Source of the DNA: an uncultured Caldilineaceae bacterium
GTDB taxonomy: Bacteria; Chloroflexota; Anaerolineae; Caldilineales; Caldilineaceae
Assembly (NCBI GenBank): GCA_951813625.1
Contig: CATOTS010000002.1
Span: 103,399 to 167,398 of the forward strand
Direction of reading: 5' to 3'
Length of the DNA: 64,000 bases
Shown: piece after piece, positions 53,822-62,483 of the stretch
Layout: each line of letters opens with the position of its first letter
How positions within the stretch are numbered: the stretch's first letter is position 1
The notes under the pieces: model-generated
Told to the model about the DNA's origin: nothing
The model's input: the letters and a program-made list of their open reading frames with translations, nothing else
Database searches by the model: none
Translations under genes and position numbers: made by a program

Positions 53822-56723
53822 GTCGGAACTCGGTCTGCTCGCCGCTGCCCGGCACATGGCAGACCTGCCGGAAGTTGAGCGCAGGATGGTCATCGCCGAA
53901 CTCTTCCGTAATCTGCCAGAGTTCAGGACTGGCCAGAAAGACCGACATAACTGCTGCGCAGGCTGCCACCGGATTGGGCACTGAGTAATAGGCGGTCAAC
54001 CAGGCGCGGGCCGCTCTGACATATCTGTTTTCCGGCTGCTCCTCGGCGAGGCTTTCCAGTAGCGCGTCGGCCTCTGACCTCTCGTCATTCAATGTCAAGG
54101 CCTGGACCAGGCGGAAGTTCGCCAGCCCTCGCAGCAGCGCCATTTCCTCGTCCGGGTCCGTGCCCTGCGTGCTGCATGGATTCAAAGACGGCGATTCGAG
54201 GATCTCCCTGTACATCTCAATCGCCATGGCATAGCCGGACGGGTCTCCGCTTTGTCCTGCTGCCTGGAGCGCCACGTTTGCTTCTATCAGCCGCAGGCCC
54301 AAGCAGTTGCTGGCCTCGTCGGTGCGGTCATACGACCATGTGTAGCGGCGCAAAGGCGAGCCGTTCACACTGTACCATATCTCAGTATGGGAGACTGCCA
54401 GGCCGTCCTCGTCCATGCCGCTGACGCCACCGCTCAGCCACAGACGGCGGATTTGGGGCAGGGCCGTCTCGCCAACCCTGGCGACGTCGACCAAGGCTCT
54501 ACCTTCAGCAATCGTAGCGTCAGTTCCGAGTACAGACGTGTAGGAATCGGTCACGCTGTCCCAGGTGATCACCTCCACACGCAGCAGACAGTAAGTCGTG
54601 CAGCGCTCCTGTTGCCAGGCCAAATCGGGCCGGCCGTCGCCATTGGCATCGCCCAAGGCCAAGATTTTCGGTTCGCCGCGCTCCTTGGGGTCATAGGCGG
54701 TCTGGTAGCTGCCGTCATTCTGTTGATGCAGGATCAGGAATACACCTTCTGCGCCGTCACGTCCATAGCCGTCGGCGTCGGAAATCGCCGGGGCCGCGAT
54801 CAGATCTTCCAGACCGTCCTGGTTCAGGTCGTGGAATAGCAGGCCGCCGCGTTCGTCGCTCAGCGCGCCGCAGGAACGGAGCCAGGCTTCTATCGATTCC
54901 GCGACAGTGGGCGCGTCCTGCTGGCCTACGCTACCGGTGGAGGGAGCTGAGGCCAGGTTCACAGCCGCCGGTAAAGTTGCCAGGTAGTCTGTGGCTGCAG
55001 ACGGACAATCCGGCAGCCCTTCGATCTGAGCGACGATCGGCTCAGGCTCCTCCGGCGGCGCTATTTCCAGGACCGGGCAGACATCCTCGGGGGAGAATGT
55101 CGGGTTTGCGTATCCGTAATCAGCCAGAATATCGACAACGCCCGGCATAACCTCGGCGAAGACGGTAACAACTTTACAGGCCGCGCGCGGGTCGCCGGTC
55201 AGCAGATAATTGTCCAGCCAGCGCCGGGCCACGCCGGCGTAGACTTGTTCGCCGTACTCGGCTTCCAGCCTCTGCACAAGAGAAGTAGCCTCTATAGGAT
55301 TCTCCTGATAGCCCATGATGACAGCCAATCGGAACAGGGCAAAGCTCTGCAGTTCGGACAGTTCGTCGGGACGATTCCAGCAGGCTTTCAGCCGTTCGTT
55401 CTCAGCTACATCGGTATAGAGCCATAGCGCCTTTTCCAGGTAGCGTTCGTCGGTAAAGGCCCTGTTGGCGTCGAGCAGGCTGTGATAGAGGCAGTCGCTG
55501 GACGCAAACATTTCATCGTTCAAGGCGTAGAGCGCGCCGCTGGTGCTGGTCCACACGGCTGTGCGTTTTCGCTGTGGTCCGGCATCGGCCCCCGTGTACT
55601 CCCCTCCAGTCAGGTGAAGCTCCTTGATCATTCCGTTTCCACTGCTATCAATCAGCGACACGCTAGCCGATGCCATGGTGATCGTGCCTTTGGTCCAGTC
55701 CCGCCAAGACACGCCGTCCCAACTACGGACGTGGACGGTGAGGAAGCAGGTGTTGACCCCACAGACGGTATCGGTCCAAACCACGTCTGTGCGGTTGTCA
55801 CCATTGATGTCCTGTGTGGCCAGCAGTTCTATCGTACCGTTGGCGGTGGTTGCGAAGCTCAGCGAGTGGGCCTTGCCGCCGCTGAGAATCACCAGTTCCT
55901 GTTGATTGGTCTCGCCGCTGGTCGACCCGCCTCCGCTCTGAGCGGCTGTCGATCTCGCAACTTCGCTATCGGGTCCGCTCGGGGTATAGACGAGAACGGC
56001 GTCATCCACGCTATCGGCGTTGAGGTCGGTACTCATCAACATTTTCAGGTCGGCTCCGCAGTCCGCCAGAAAGGAGGTGAGCTGGGCGTGGCGGTTGGCC
56101 GCGGGAATACCGAACAGGCCGGTCAGCGCCGGGCCCAGGTCGTTGGTCGCGTATGGGCACGGGGGAAGGGTAACGCGTGTGGGCACAGGCAGGCTGATTC
56201 GCGGGCCGAAAAACGGCTCCGGCTCACTCGTTGGCTGTATGGACACGCCGTTGCCTCCGGCCGTTGGCGTGCTCACCGGCGACGGTACAACTGGCAGCGC
56301 TTCCCCGGTGGGCGTCGGCAGCAGGGCCGGGATCAGGAGGCGCTCGCCTACAATCAGCGCATTGTCGGGGCGAAGCTGATTAGGGTTGGCTGCCTGCAAT
56401 TCGTCCACCGACAGGTCGAATTTCCCGGCGACCGAAATCCAGCCGTCGCCTCGCTGCACGATATAGAATCTATCCTTCCAACGAGGTGTATTAGGAATGA
56501 AGAGCTTTTCGCCGACGATGAGCCAGCCGTTCGGTCGGACAGAATCCGGGTTTGCCTCCTGTAGCTGGCTCACGGTCAGACCGACCCGCTGTGCCACCAG
56601 CGGCCAGCTGTCTCCCGGCTGCACCGTGTATGTATAGCCGTTGTCCTGCGCCGAAACGGTTACGATCTGCAACAGGAAAATGAGCGCGATCGATAGGAAC
56701 GCCAGTCGCAACGCCAACCTCAT
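53805..56723 (-). CDS. Secreted LysM protein with two large repeated beta/TPR-like modules
   Basis: A 972-residue exported protein (signal peptide 1-25). Two LysM domains at about 30-78 and 83-131 (YTVQPGDSW, YIVQRGDGW) bind peptidoglycan. After a Pro/Ser/Thr linker, two homologous halves follow (about 185-565 and 575-965). Each begins with a Cys-containing CPxAxxD stretch, has a calcium-binding-like DLNxDxxxD (DLNADSVDD; DLNQDGLED), a DINGDNRTD/DANGDGRPD repeat of FG-GAP type, and a helical repeat region ending in VC. Function unknown; it looks like a cell-wall-bound surface protein. AGGAG precedes the ATG. Confidence 0.82.
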   Translation of the reverse strand: MRLALRLAFLSIALIFLLQIVTVSAQDNGYTYTVQPGDSWPLVAQRVGLTVSQLQEANPDSVRPNGWLIVGEKLFIPNTPRWKDRFYIVQRGDGWISVAGKFDLSVDELQAANPNQLRPDNALIVGERLLIPALLPTPTGEALPVVPSPVSTPTAGGNGVSIQPTSEPEPFFGPRISLPVPTRVTLPPCPYATNDLGPALTGLFGIPAANRHAQLTSFLADCGADLKMLMSTDLNADSVDDAVLVYTPSGPDSEVARSTAAQSGGGSTSGETNQQELVILSGGKAHSLSFATTANGTIELLATQDINGDNRTDVVWTDTVCGVNTCFLTVHVRSWDGVSWRDWTKGTITMASASVSLIDSSGNGMIKELHLTGGEYTGADAGPQRKRTAVWTSTSGALYALNDEMFASSDCLYHSLLDANRAFTDERYLEKALWLYTDVAENERLKACWNRPDELSELQSFALFRLAVIMGYQENPIEATSLVQRLEAEYGEQVYAGVARRWLDNYLLTGDPRAACKVVTVFAEVMPGVVDILADYGYANPTFSPEDVCPVLEIAPPEEPEPIVAQIEGLPDCPSAATDYLATLPAAVNLASAPSTGSVGQQDAPTVAESIEAWLRSCGALSDERGGLLFHDLNQDGLEDLIAAPAISDADGYGRDGAEGVFLILHQQNDGSYQTAYDPKERGEPKILALGDANGDGRPDLAWQQERCTTYCLLRVEVITWDSVTDSYTSVLGTDATIAEGRALVDVARVGETALPQIRRLWLSGGVSGMDEDGLAVSHTEIWYSVNGSPLRRYTWSYDRTDEASNCLGLRLIEANVALQAAGQSGDPSGYAMAIEMYREILESPSLNPCSTQGTDPDEEMALLRGLANFRLVQALTLNDERSEADALLESLAEEQPENRYVRAARAWLTAYYSVPNPVAACAAVMSVFLASPELWQITEEFGDDHPALNFRQVCHVPGSGEQTEFRLTPNW

Positions 56724-56825
56724 CGCATACTCCTGCCTATATCTAGAGTCAGACTTACCCCTAAAGTGCCATTCGCCTACTCGAAAGCTGTAACCAGCCG
56801 CTGGCGATTAAAAGGGGTGCCCTTT

Positions 56826-56854
56826 AGTATACTAACTGTCAATCCGGTGTACAA
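56826..56854 (-). promoter_or_regulatory. Promoter for the LysM gene, next to a 6-bp hairpin
   Basis: On the minus strand TTGTAC (56854-56849) and TATACT (56831-56826) are 17 bp apart. The -10 is half of the perfect palindrome TTAGTATACTAA (56824-56835), and AAAGGG-GTG-CCCTTT (56811-56825) abuts it at the predicted start site. Both are candidate regulator sites. The leader would be about 95 nt. Confidence 0.5.
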
Positions 56855-56883
56855 GCGACGCTGCTAAAGTTTACTTTCGGCGA

Positions 56884-56912
56884 TTGGCCGCCTCTTGCTC
56901 GCGGGGTACAAT
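56884..56912 (+). promoter_or_regulatory. Promoter giving a probably leaderless TrmA-like mRNA
   Basis: TTGGCC (56884-56889) and TACAAT (56907-56912) are 17 bp apart; the ATG begins at 56919, six bases after the -10. The transcript should start at or next to the start codon, and no Shine-Dalgarno is present. Confidence 0.55.
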
Positions 56913-56918
56913 GCAGCG

Positions 56919-58349
56919 ATGAATTCGACTGTTTCCGTCGAACTGACGCGCATGGCTGCCACCGGAGAGGCGATCGGTCGCGACGAAGAAGGTCACCTGA
57001 TCTTCGTCACCGATGCGATTCCAGGTGAGACAGTGGAGGTCGAGATCGTTACCGAGGCGCAGAACTGGCGGCGCGGCATTCTGCGCCGGGTGCTTGAGGC
57101 CAGCCCCGATCGAATCGAGGCGCCCTGCCCGCACTTTGGTCCCCCTCATCCGGTCACGTCAGCCGACGGACGCCTCCTCAATCCCTACTGGCAGCGCGCC
57201 GGCTGCTCCGGCTGTCAGTGGCAACAGATCGACTATGAGCGCCAACTTGCTCTCAAGCGGGAAATTGTCGTCGAAGTCCTGGCGCGCGAAGGTCGGCTGG
57301 GCAAGTCAAGGCAAAAAAGCAGAGAGATTGCCAACAAGATGGTGGCGGAGGTAATTGCGATTGGAGCGCCGGAGAGCGATTCAACCGCTGACGCGCCTCC
57401 CGTGTTGGATTTCGGATACCGCACACAGATGCGTTTCAATCTGACGGAATCCGGACGACTGACCTACCCGGCGGGCGATGGTGGGCAGCTGGTGGTTGAC
57501 GCCTGTCCCCTGCTCCATCCCCGACTGGCCGCGCTCTTTGCGGGATTCGATGGTGACGAAGACGGCGAACTTGGAGATCAGGGAGAAGGCAGTTCACAAT
57601 TTGGCGTTACGCTGGCGGCTGGCGGCACAGCCGACGGGATGAGCGATGCCGACAAAGGGGTCCTTGTTCTCCACAGCGACCGGGAGGACCTGCCCAGCCT
57701 TGAACTCGACCAGCCGGTAAACGTCTTCCTGCTGCATGAAGCCGATGAGCCTTCGCTTGAGTTACTGGTGGGCGACTGGAATTACAACGTACAGGTCGCG
57801 GACCGTCGGCTGACGGCTTACCCGCCCGTTGACGATAATCCAGTTAACGGTCATTTGCTGGCGGATGAGGTCCTGGCGGCCGCGGCGGAGGAAATCCTTG
57901 AACTCAAAACGTTCGAACATCTGCTGGAACTAGGGGCCGGCATCGGTGCACGTACTACACTTCTGGCGGAGCAGGTTGCTACGGTTGTCGCCGTTGAGGA
58001 GGCTGAACTGAGCGCGGCGGCCTTGCGCGCCAATCTGGCCGGCCTGGATAACGCCGACGCCTGGCACGGTGCGATGCTCCCGACGATTCGCAAGCTGCGG
58101 CGCGCCAAATACCATTTCGACGCTGCATTGCTCGCCCCGCCCGATCGTCAGGTCGAGCCAGAGTTGTTTTCGCTGCTCACGCGTATGCGAATCCGCCGCT
58201 GCGGCCTGATTACTGATGACCCGACGCGCCTGGCGCGTGCCCTGGTCGATGTGGATGAGGCCGGATATCGCCTTGCCGCCGTCCAGCCGGTTGACCTCCA
58301 GCCCCATCACTCGAAAGTTACACTCGTCGCCCGCTTTGACCGGAAGTGA
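56919..58349 (+). CDS. TrmA/RlmD-family RNA methyltransferase homologue lacking catalytic residues
   Basis: A 476-residue protein: N-terminal TRAM RNA-binding domain (1-60, GEAIGRDEEGHLIFV), a Cys cluster (CPHFG, then GCSGC after an insert of about 25 residues) that would hold a 4Fe-4S cluster, and a SAM-binding domain (LELGAGIGARTTLLA). The family methylates uracil-5 in tRNA or 23S rRNA using a Cys in SCNP and a Glu near the end. Here the equivalents are T-D-D-P (D433 for Cys) and Thr468 for Glu, and DPPR is also altered (LAPPDRQ). It is thus probably inactive for that chemistry, perhaps an RNA-binding relic or new function. ATG 56919 is favoured over TTG 56895. Confidence 0.85.
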   Translation: MNSTVSVELTRMAATGEAIGRDEEGHLIFVTDAIPGETVEVEIVTEAQNWRRGILRRVLEASPDRIEAPCPHFGPPHPVTSADGRLLNPYWQRAGCSGCQWQQIDYERQLALKREIVVEVLAREGRLGKSRQKSREIANKMVAEVIAIGAPESDSTADAPPVLDFGYRTQMRFNLTESGRLTYPAGDGGQLVVDACPLLHPRLAALFAGFDGDEDGELGDQGEGSSQFGVTLAAGGTADGMSDADKGVLVLHSDREDLPSLELDQPVNVFLLHEADEPSLELLVGDWNYNVQVADRRLTAYPPVDDNPVNGHLLADEVLAAAAEEILELKTFEHLLELGAGIGARTTLLAEQVATVVAVEEAELSAAALRANLAGLDNADAWHGAMLPTIRKLRRAKYHFDAALLAPPDRQVEPELFSLLTRMRIRRCGLITDDPTRLARALVDVDEAGYRLAAVQPVDLQPHHSKVTLVARFDRK

Positions 58350-58385
58350 AACGGCAGCCACCAACCTTTGAGGGAGTTGCAGGAG

Positions 58386-59237
58386 ATGAGCGCTTCGATA
58401 GAGATCCGCACATTGAGTTCCGTTGAAGACTGCCGGACACTGCAGGCCGTCCAGGACGGGATCTGGGGCGGAGATACGATGTCGATCCACGTGCTCGTGA
58501 CGCAGGCCAAACACGGTGGGCTGCTCCAAGGGGCATTTGCCAGTGAGGGCGCGGAAGAGACCGGCGGCATGGTAGGCTTCTGCTTCGGCTGGCCCGCATT
58601 CCGCAAAGACGCTTCCGGCGCCCGAGAGTTGAAATTTCACAGCCATATCATGGGTGTGTTGCCCGCGTGGCAAGGGCGCAGCATCGGCCTCCGATTGAAG
58701 ATTTCGCAGCGGGATGAGTTGCTGCGGCAGGACTGGACCGACCATGTCACCTGGACTTATGATCCACTTCAGCGCATAAACGCGCGGCTGAACATCTGCC
58801 GGCTCGGCGCCACCAGCACCACCTACGTGCGCAATGTCTACGGCGAGATGACCGACAGCCTCAATGCAGGAGTGCCCACCGACCGCTTCCAAGTGGACTG
58901 GTATCTTAAGAGCCCGCGCGTGCACACGGCTCTTGGGGGCAACTCATTGACCTCGTGGAGCAGCACCGATCTCCAGTGTGCCGCCACAGGCCCGCAGCAC
59001 CGCGGCGGGCCGCTGCGCGCGCCGCTCGGCCCGCCGCCGGCCCCTGACGGCCGCCCATACGCGCTTCCGCTGCCTGATAGTGTCGATGCCATTCGCCAGG
59101 CCGGCGGCACGTTGCTGTTTGACTGGCGCATGTTTGTCCGCCAGGCCGCCGAGAGCTGCTTCAGTTCAGGCTATACGCTGGTCGACTGCCTCGAAGTCGA
59201 TGAAGAGTGGCACTACATCTTCGCCCCACCGGACTGA
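58386..59237 (+). CDS. GNAT superfamily acetyltransferase (COG3375-like)
   Basis: A 283-residue predicted GNAT protein of the COG3375 type. The ATG at 58386 follows GAGGGAG; a TTG at 58368 is less likely. The acetyl-CoA-binding stretch HIMGVLPAWQGRSIGLRLK (about 90-110) is clear, preceded by VGFCFGWPAF. WTYDPLQRINARLNICRLGA (about 122-142) is very characteristic of this group. The C-terminal half is longer and unassigned. Family members are uncharacterised, often annotated as acyltransferases. It follows the TrmA-like gene by 36 bp. Confidence 0.82.
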   Translation: MSASIEIRTLSSVEDCRTLQAVQDGIWGGDTMSIHVLVTQAKHGGLLQGAFASEGAEETGGMVGFCFGWPAFRKDASGARELKFHSHIMGVLPAWQGRSIGLRLKISQRDELLRQDWTDHVTWTYDPLQRINARLNICRLGATSTTYVRNVYGEMTDSLNAGVPTDRFQVDWYLKSPRVHTALGGNSLTSWSSTDLQCAATGPQHRGGPLRAPLGPPPAPDGRPYALPLPDSVDAIRQAGGTLLFDWRMFVRQAAESCFSSGYTLVDCLEVDEEWHYIFAPPD

Positions 59238-59330
59238 CTTTCTCTCCGGCGGCCCGGCATTCTACTTATTCCCGCATTCGCGGCAGTCCTGACGATTCGG
59301 CAGTTCCGAGGGGCGGACTTTCGGCGGAAA

Positions 59331-59359
59331 TTGACGCTTGCGTTTCTCTTCGGTATACT
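59331..59359 (+). promoter_or_regulatory. Strong promoter for the Ni-SOD gene
   Basis: TTGACG (59331-59336) and TATACT (59354-59359) are 17 bp apart, a near-consensus pair. The leader is about 95 nt and contains no motif I can assign; AAAGGA sits just before the ATG at 59463. Confidence 0.68.
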
Positions 59360-59462
59360 TCCACTGCCTGCAGACACATAGAGTTTCTGTAGCATGTATG
59401 AGTCTCCGAATACTCTGGTCCGTGACATTTACTGACCTTCTTCAACACAGAAAGGATTCCAC

Positions 59463-59912
59463 ATGATTCAGGAAGCCATCGCCAAGCTCGTTGCCAGGAC
59501 CGCAGTCGAAACAGCCAGCGCCCACTGCGACGGCCCCTGCGGCGTCTATGACCCGGCATCCGCGCGCATTGCCGCCGAGGCGGCACTCTCGATGACCAAG
59601 AAGATTATCGCCCTCGGACCCGCTGACACCGATTCCAATACCTATTCCCGCTTCGTCAGCATCAAGGAAGAGCAGGCGCACCTGGCCAAGACCGAGTTGC
59701 TCGTGCTTTGGACCGACTATTTCAAGCCGGAGCATCTGGAGGCCTGCCCTGACCTGCACGAGAAGTTCTGGAACGCGGCGAAGCTCTGCTCGGCAGTCAA
59801 GCAAGGCATTGACGAGGACGCGGCCAACGCGCTCATGGCTGCAATCGAGGACATCCACAAAGTCTTCTGGTCGTCGAAAGGCCGAGAGGTAGACTATTAC
59901 GTGGCTTCCTGA
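59463..59912 (+). CDS. sodN: Nickel superoxide dismutase (Ni-SOD)
   Basis: A 149-residue precursor. Residues 1-20 are a leader cut off by a dedicated protease; the mature protein starts HCDGPCGVYD at residue 21. This is the nickel hook: the His1 amine/side chain, Cys2 and Cys6 bind Ni, with Asp3 and Tyr9 also conserved. Residue 4 is Gly where the usual hook has Leu, a change in a non-ligand position. The remainder is the expected helical bundle (YSRFVSIKEEQAHLAKTELL, HKVFWSSKG). It removes superoxide as a cytoplasmic homohexamer. The maturation protease gene follows after a terminator. Confidence 0.94.
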   Translation: MIQEAIAKLVARTAVETASAHCDGPCGVYDPASARIAAEAALSMTKKIIALGPADTDSNTYSRFVSIKEEQAHLAKTELLVLWTDYFKPEHLEACPDLHEKFWNAAKLCSAVKQGIDEDAANALMAAIEDIHKVFWSSKGREVDYYVAS

Positions 59913-59942
59913 GCCTTGACGCTTCAACAGTAAGATAATACG

Positions 59943-59980
59943 AACGACCGGACCCTGCCAGGAGTCCGGTCGTTTTCGTT
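59943..59980 (+). terminator. Intrinsic terminator between sodN and sodX
   Basis: An 11-bp perfect stem (59943-59953 with 59964-59974) closes a 10-nt loop that can itself pair 3 bp, followed by a T-rich run (TTTTCGTTT, 59973-59981). It should stop most transcripts after sodN and leave a small amount reading into the protease gene. Confidence 0.8.
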
Positions 59981-59992
59981 TGGGAGAGAGCG

Positions 59993-60358
59993 ATGGATAC
60001 GGCGCTGTCCGCCAGCGGCTGGCGCGAACTAGCCCTTTGGCTAGTGCGCCGCCGCCGTCTCTTCCGCGTCAGCGGTGAATCGATGACGCCGACGCTGCCC
60101 GCCGGCGCGGTCGTCATGATCGATCCCCGCGCATACCGCCTACGAAGGCCATGCGAGGGTGAGCTTGTCGTGGCGAACCATCCGCGTCAGGTCGAACTGC
60201 GGATCGTCAAGCGTGTGGCTGCAGTCATAGAGAGCGATCGCGGTGACGTCCGGCTTCTGCTATCCAGCGACAACGCGACCGCCGGCGCCGACAGCCGCGC
60301 CTTCGGTTCGGTCGCGGCGGTGCAGGTGCTGGGCAAGGTGACCAGCCGCCTGCGCTGA
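59993..60358 (+). CDS. sodX: Nickel-type superoxide dismutase maturation protease
   Basis: A 121-residue S24/S26 (signal-peptidase-like) protease. The catalytic Ser30 is in SGESMTPTLPAG and the general base Lys73 in RIVKRV, the usual Ser-Lys dyad of this fold. No membrane segment is visible, fitting a cytoplasmic enzyme that removes the Ni-SOD leader to expose His21. GGGAGAGA precedes the ATG. It lies 80 bp after sodN, beyond the terminator, so it is likely made in far smaller amounts than its substrate. Confidence 0.9.
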   Translation: MDTALSASGWRELALWLVRRRRLFRVSGESMTPTLPAGAVVMIDPRAYRLRRPCEGELVVANHPRQVELRIVKRVAAVIESDRGDVRLLLSSDNATAGADSRAFGSVAAVQVLGKVTSRLR

Positions 60359-60415
60359 GTTCATGGGCAATGGATAGGAAATTGGGAAACGTGCGAGCCC
60401 GTTCGCCGTTGTTCG

Positions 60416-61363
60416 CTACCGGCGTTGGCGGGGGTCGAGCGCGTCGCGCAGGCCGTCGCCGATGAAGTTAATGCTGAGAATCGTCAGCGAGATGAACATG
60501 CCAGGCCACATGACCAGCCAGGGGTTCTGCGTGATGAAGTCCTTGTTCTCGAACAGCAGCCGCCCCCAGGTGGGCACGTTCGAGGGGAAGCCCAAGCCAA
60601 GAAACGAGAGCGCCGACTCGGTCAGAATCGCCGACGCGACGCCAAGCGTTGCCGAAACGATGATGGGGCTGAGTACGTTGGGCAAAATGTGCTGCCGGAC
60701 AATCGTATGTTGGCGCGTGCCCACGCTGACCGCGGCCTCGACAAATTCCTTCTCCTTGACCGACAGCACTGAGCCTCGTACCACGCGCGCTGTCGGCATC
60801 CAACCCAGGATCCCGATCACGAATACGACCAGCAGAAAGATTCCCAGCTCCGGGCCGAGCCAAGCCTTGAGTGAGTCGCGGAATAGCATGATAATCACGA
60901 GCAGGAGAGGCAGGCTGGGAAGCGACAGCATCAGGTCAGTGAAGCGCATCAATGGGTTGTCCAGGCGGCGGAAATAGCCGGAGAGGACGCCTACAAGCGT
61001 GCCGAAGGTGATCGCTACCAACATCGCCACCACGCCGACCGCCAACGAAATCCGTCCGCCGAAGATGTTGCGAGCCAGCGTGTCGCGCCCCAGATCGTCG
61101 GTCCCGAATGGGTACTTCAGGGACGGTCGTTGATTGATCGAGTCGATGTCATCGACAATGAAGCTGTACTCTGGGTCTACCGTGTAGACGAGTGGCCCGA
61201 CGAGCACGCCCACAATCAGCATAAAAAGGACGACCATACCGAAGATCGCTAGCCTATGGCGGCGAAATCGCAGCCACACATCCCCCCATAGGGTACGGTG
61301 CTGACGCTGTGGAAGTTCATCGACCAACTCGTCAGCGGAAGCGGTTTCAGTGCGGACGGCCAT
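60416..61363 (-). CDS. ABC transporter permease, DppC/OppC type
   Basis: A 315-residue second permease of a minus-strand peptide-importer set. It has the OppC N-terminal segment (HRTLWGDVWLRFRRHRLAIFG), the FGTDDLGRDTLARNIFGGR motif and the coupling loop VLSVKEKEFVEAAVSVGTRQ; it ends NFIGDGLRDALDPRQRR. It is the last gene of its operon in view, with no ATPase gene behind it before the Ni-SOD genes on the other strand. Confidence 0.92.
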   Translation of the reverse strand: MAVRTETASADELVDELPQRQHRTLWGDVWLRFRRHRLAIFGMVVLFMLIVGVLVGPLVYTVDPEYSFIVDDIDSINQRPSLKYPFGTDDLGRDTLARNIFGGRISLAVGVVAMLVAITFGTLVGVLSGYFRRLDNPLMRFTDLMLSLPSLPLLLVIIMLFRDSLKAWLGPELGIFLLVVFVIGILGWMPTARVVRGSVLSVKEKEFVEAAVSVGTRQHTIVRQHILPNVLSPIIVSATLGVASAILTESALSFLGLGFPSNVPTWGRLLFENKDFITQNPWLVMWPGMFISLTILSINFIGDGLRDALDPRQRR

Positions 61364-61402
61364 GTTGACTCCATCTGTGCATGCTGCCCGGTTGCTGCTG
61401 CT

Positions 61403-62419
61403 CTACCTGTACCGGATGCGCGGGTCGAGCACGCCGTAGACGACATCGGCGATCAGGTTGAAGACGACGATAAGGAAGGCAAATATGAATGTAACCGTTT
61501 GCACGAGGGGGATGTCATTGAGCTGGATCGCGCCGATCAGAAGGGCTCCGAGTCCGTTTACGCGGAATATCTGCTCGGTGATGATCGCGCCGCTGAAGAT
61601 GGCCGGGATGCCCAGCGCGATCAGCGTGACAACCGGGATGAGGCTATTGCGCAGAATGTGACCGATGACCACGTAGCGCTCCCCGAACCCTTTGGCCGTG
61701 GCCGTGCGGACGTAGTCCATCGGAATGTTGTCCAGCATCGACGAGCGCGTGAATCGGGCAAGGGTGGCCGCCTGAAAGAAGCCGAGGACTGCGACCGGCA
61801 TGATGCTCTGCTTGATCTGTTGGATGAAGCTGTCCCAGTCCACGACCTGCAGGTTGGTATCGTAGATCATGGGAAACCACTTGAGCTTGACACTGAAAAG
61901 CAGGATCATGAGCAGGCCGGTGAAGAATGTCGGAATCGAGTAGCCGACCAGCGAGAAGAAGGTGCCTAACTGGTCGAAAATTGAATATTGGCGGATGGCC
62001 GAAACAACGCCGACCGGCACCGCGATCACGATGGCGACGACATAGGCCAGCCCAACCACCCAAAGCGTCTGCGGCACCCGTTCCAGGATTATATCCATTA
62101 CCGGTGTGCCGCGACTCCCCCACGACGTTACTCGAAGCCGATTCTCCGAATCTCCAATCCGGACATCGAACGCCTTCTCGATGAGCGCCAGCGGCTCATT
62201 GACAAAGAACTGGCGCATCCACAGCGAATACTTTACCGGTAGCGGCTCGTCCAGCCCCATCACTTTGCGGATCTGCTGACGAACTTGTGGGTCGATCGTT
62301 TCGGGCAAAGCGCTCGTGGGATCGCCGGGCGCGAGATCCAGCACCGCGAAGATGACGAAACTGATTGCGATGAGCGTGGGTATGATTGTGAGGATGCGCC
62401 GGACGAGAAATTGTCCCAC
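61403..62419 (-). CDS. ABC transporter permease, DppB/OppB type
   Basis: A 338-residue permease forming the channel with the DppC-type subunit 39 bp downstream. It shows the DppB start (MGQFLVRRILTIIPTLIAIS), LDLAPGDPTSAL and the ATPase-coupling region FTRSSMLDNIPMDYVRTATA. An insertion near residues 60-105 (the DEPLPVKYSLWMRQFFVNEP region) makes it slightly longer than the DppB-like protein at 3666, as in several oligopeptide importers. The binding protein gene lies 64 bp upstream. Confidence 0.92.
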   Translation of the reverse strand: MGQFLVRRILTIIPTLIAISFVIFAVLDLAPGDPTSALPETIDPQVRQQIRKVMGLDEPLPVKYSLWMRQFFVNEPLALIEKAFDVRIGDSENRLRVTSWGSRGTPVMDIILERVPQTLWVVGLAYVVAIVIAVPVGVVSAIRQYSIFDQLGTFFSLVGYSIPTFFTGLLMILLFSVKLKWFPMIYDTNLQVVDWDSFIQQIKQSIMPVAVLGFFQAATLARFTRSSMLDNIPMDYVRTATAKGFGERYVVIGHILRNSLIPVVTLIALGIPAIFSGAIITEQIFRVNGLGALLIGAIQLNDIPLVQTVTFIFAFLIVVFNLIADVVYGVLDPRIRYR

Positions 62420-62483
62420 GGCCGTAATCCGGTATGGGGAGCGGAAGAGGGGAAAGAAAAATCCTCCCCCTCCTCAATTCAAC

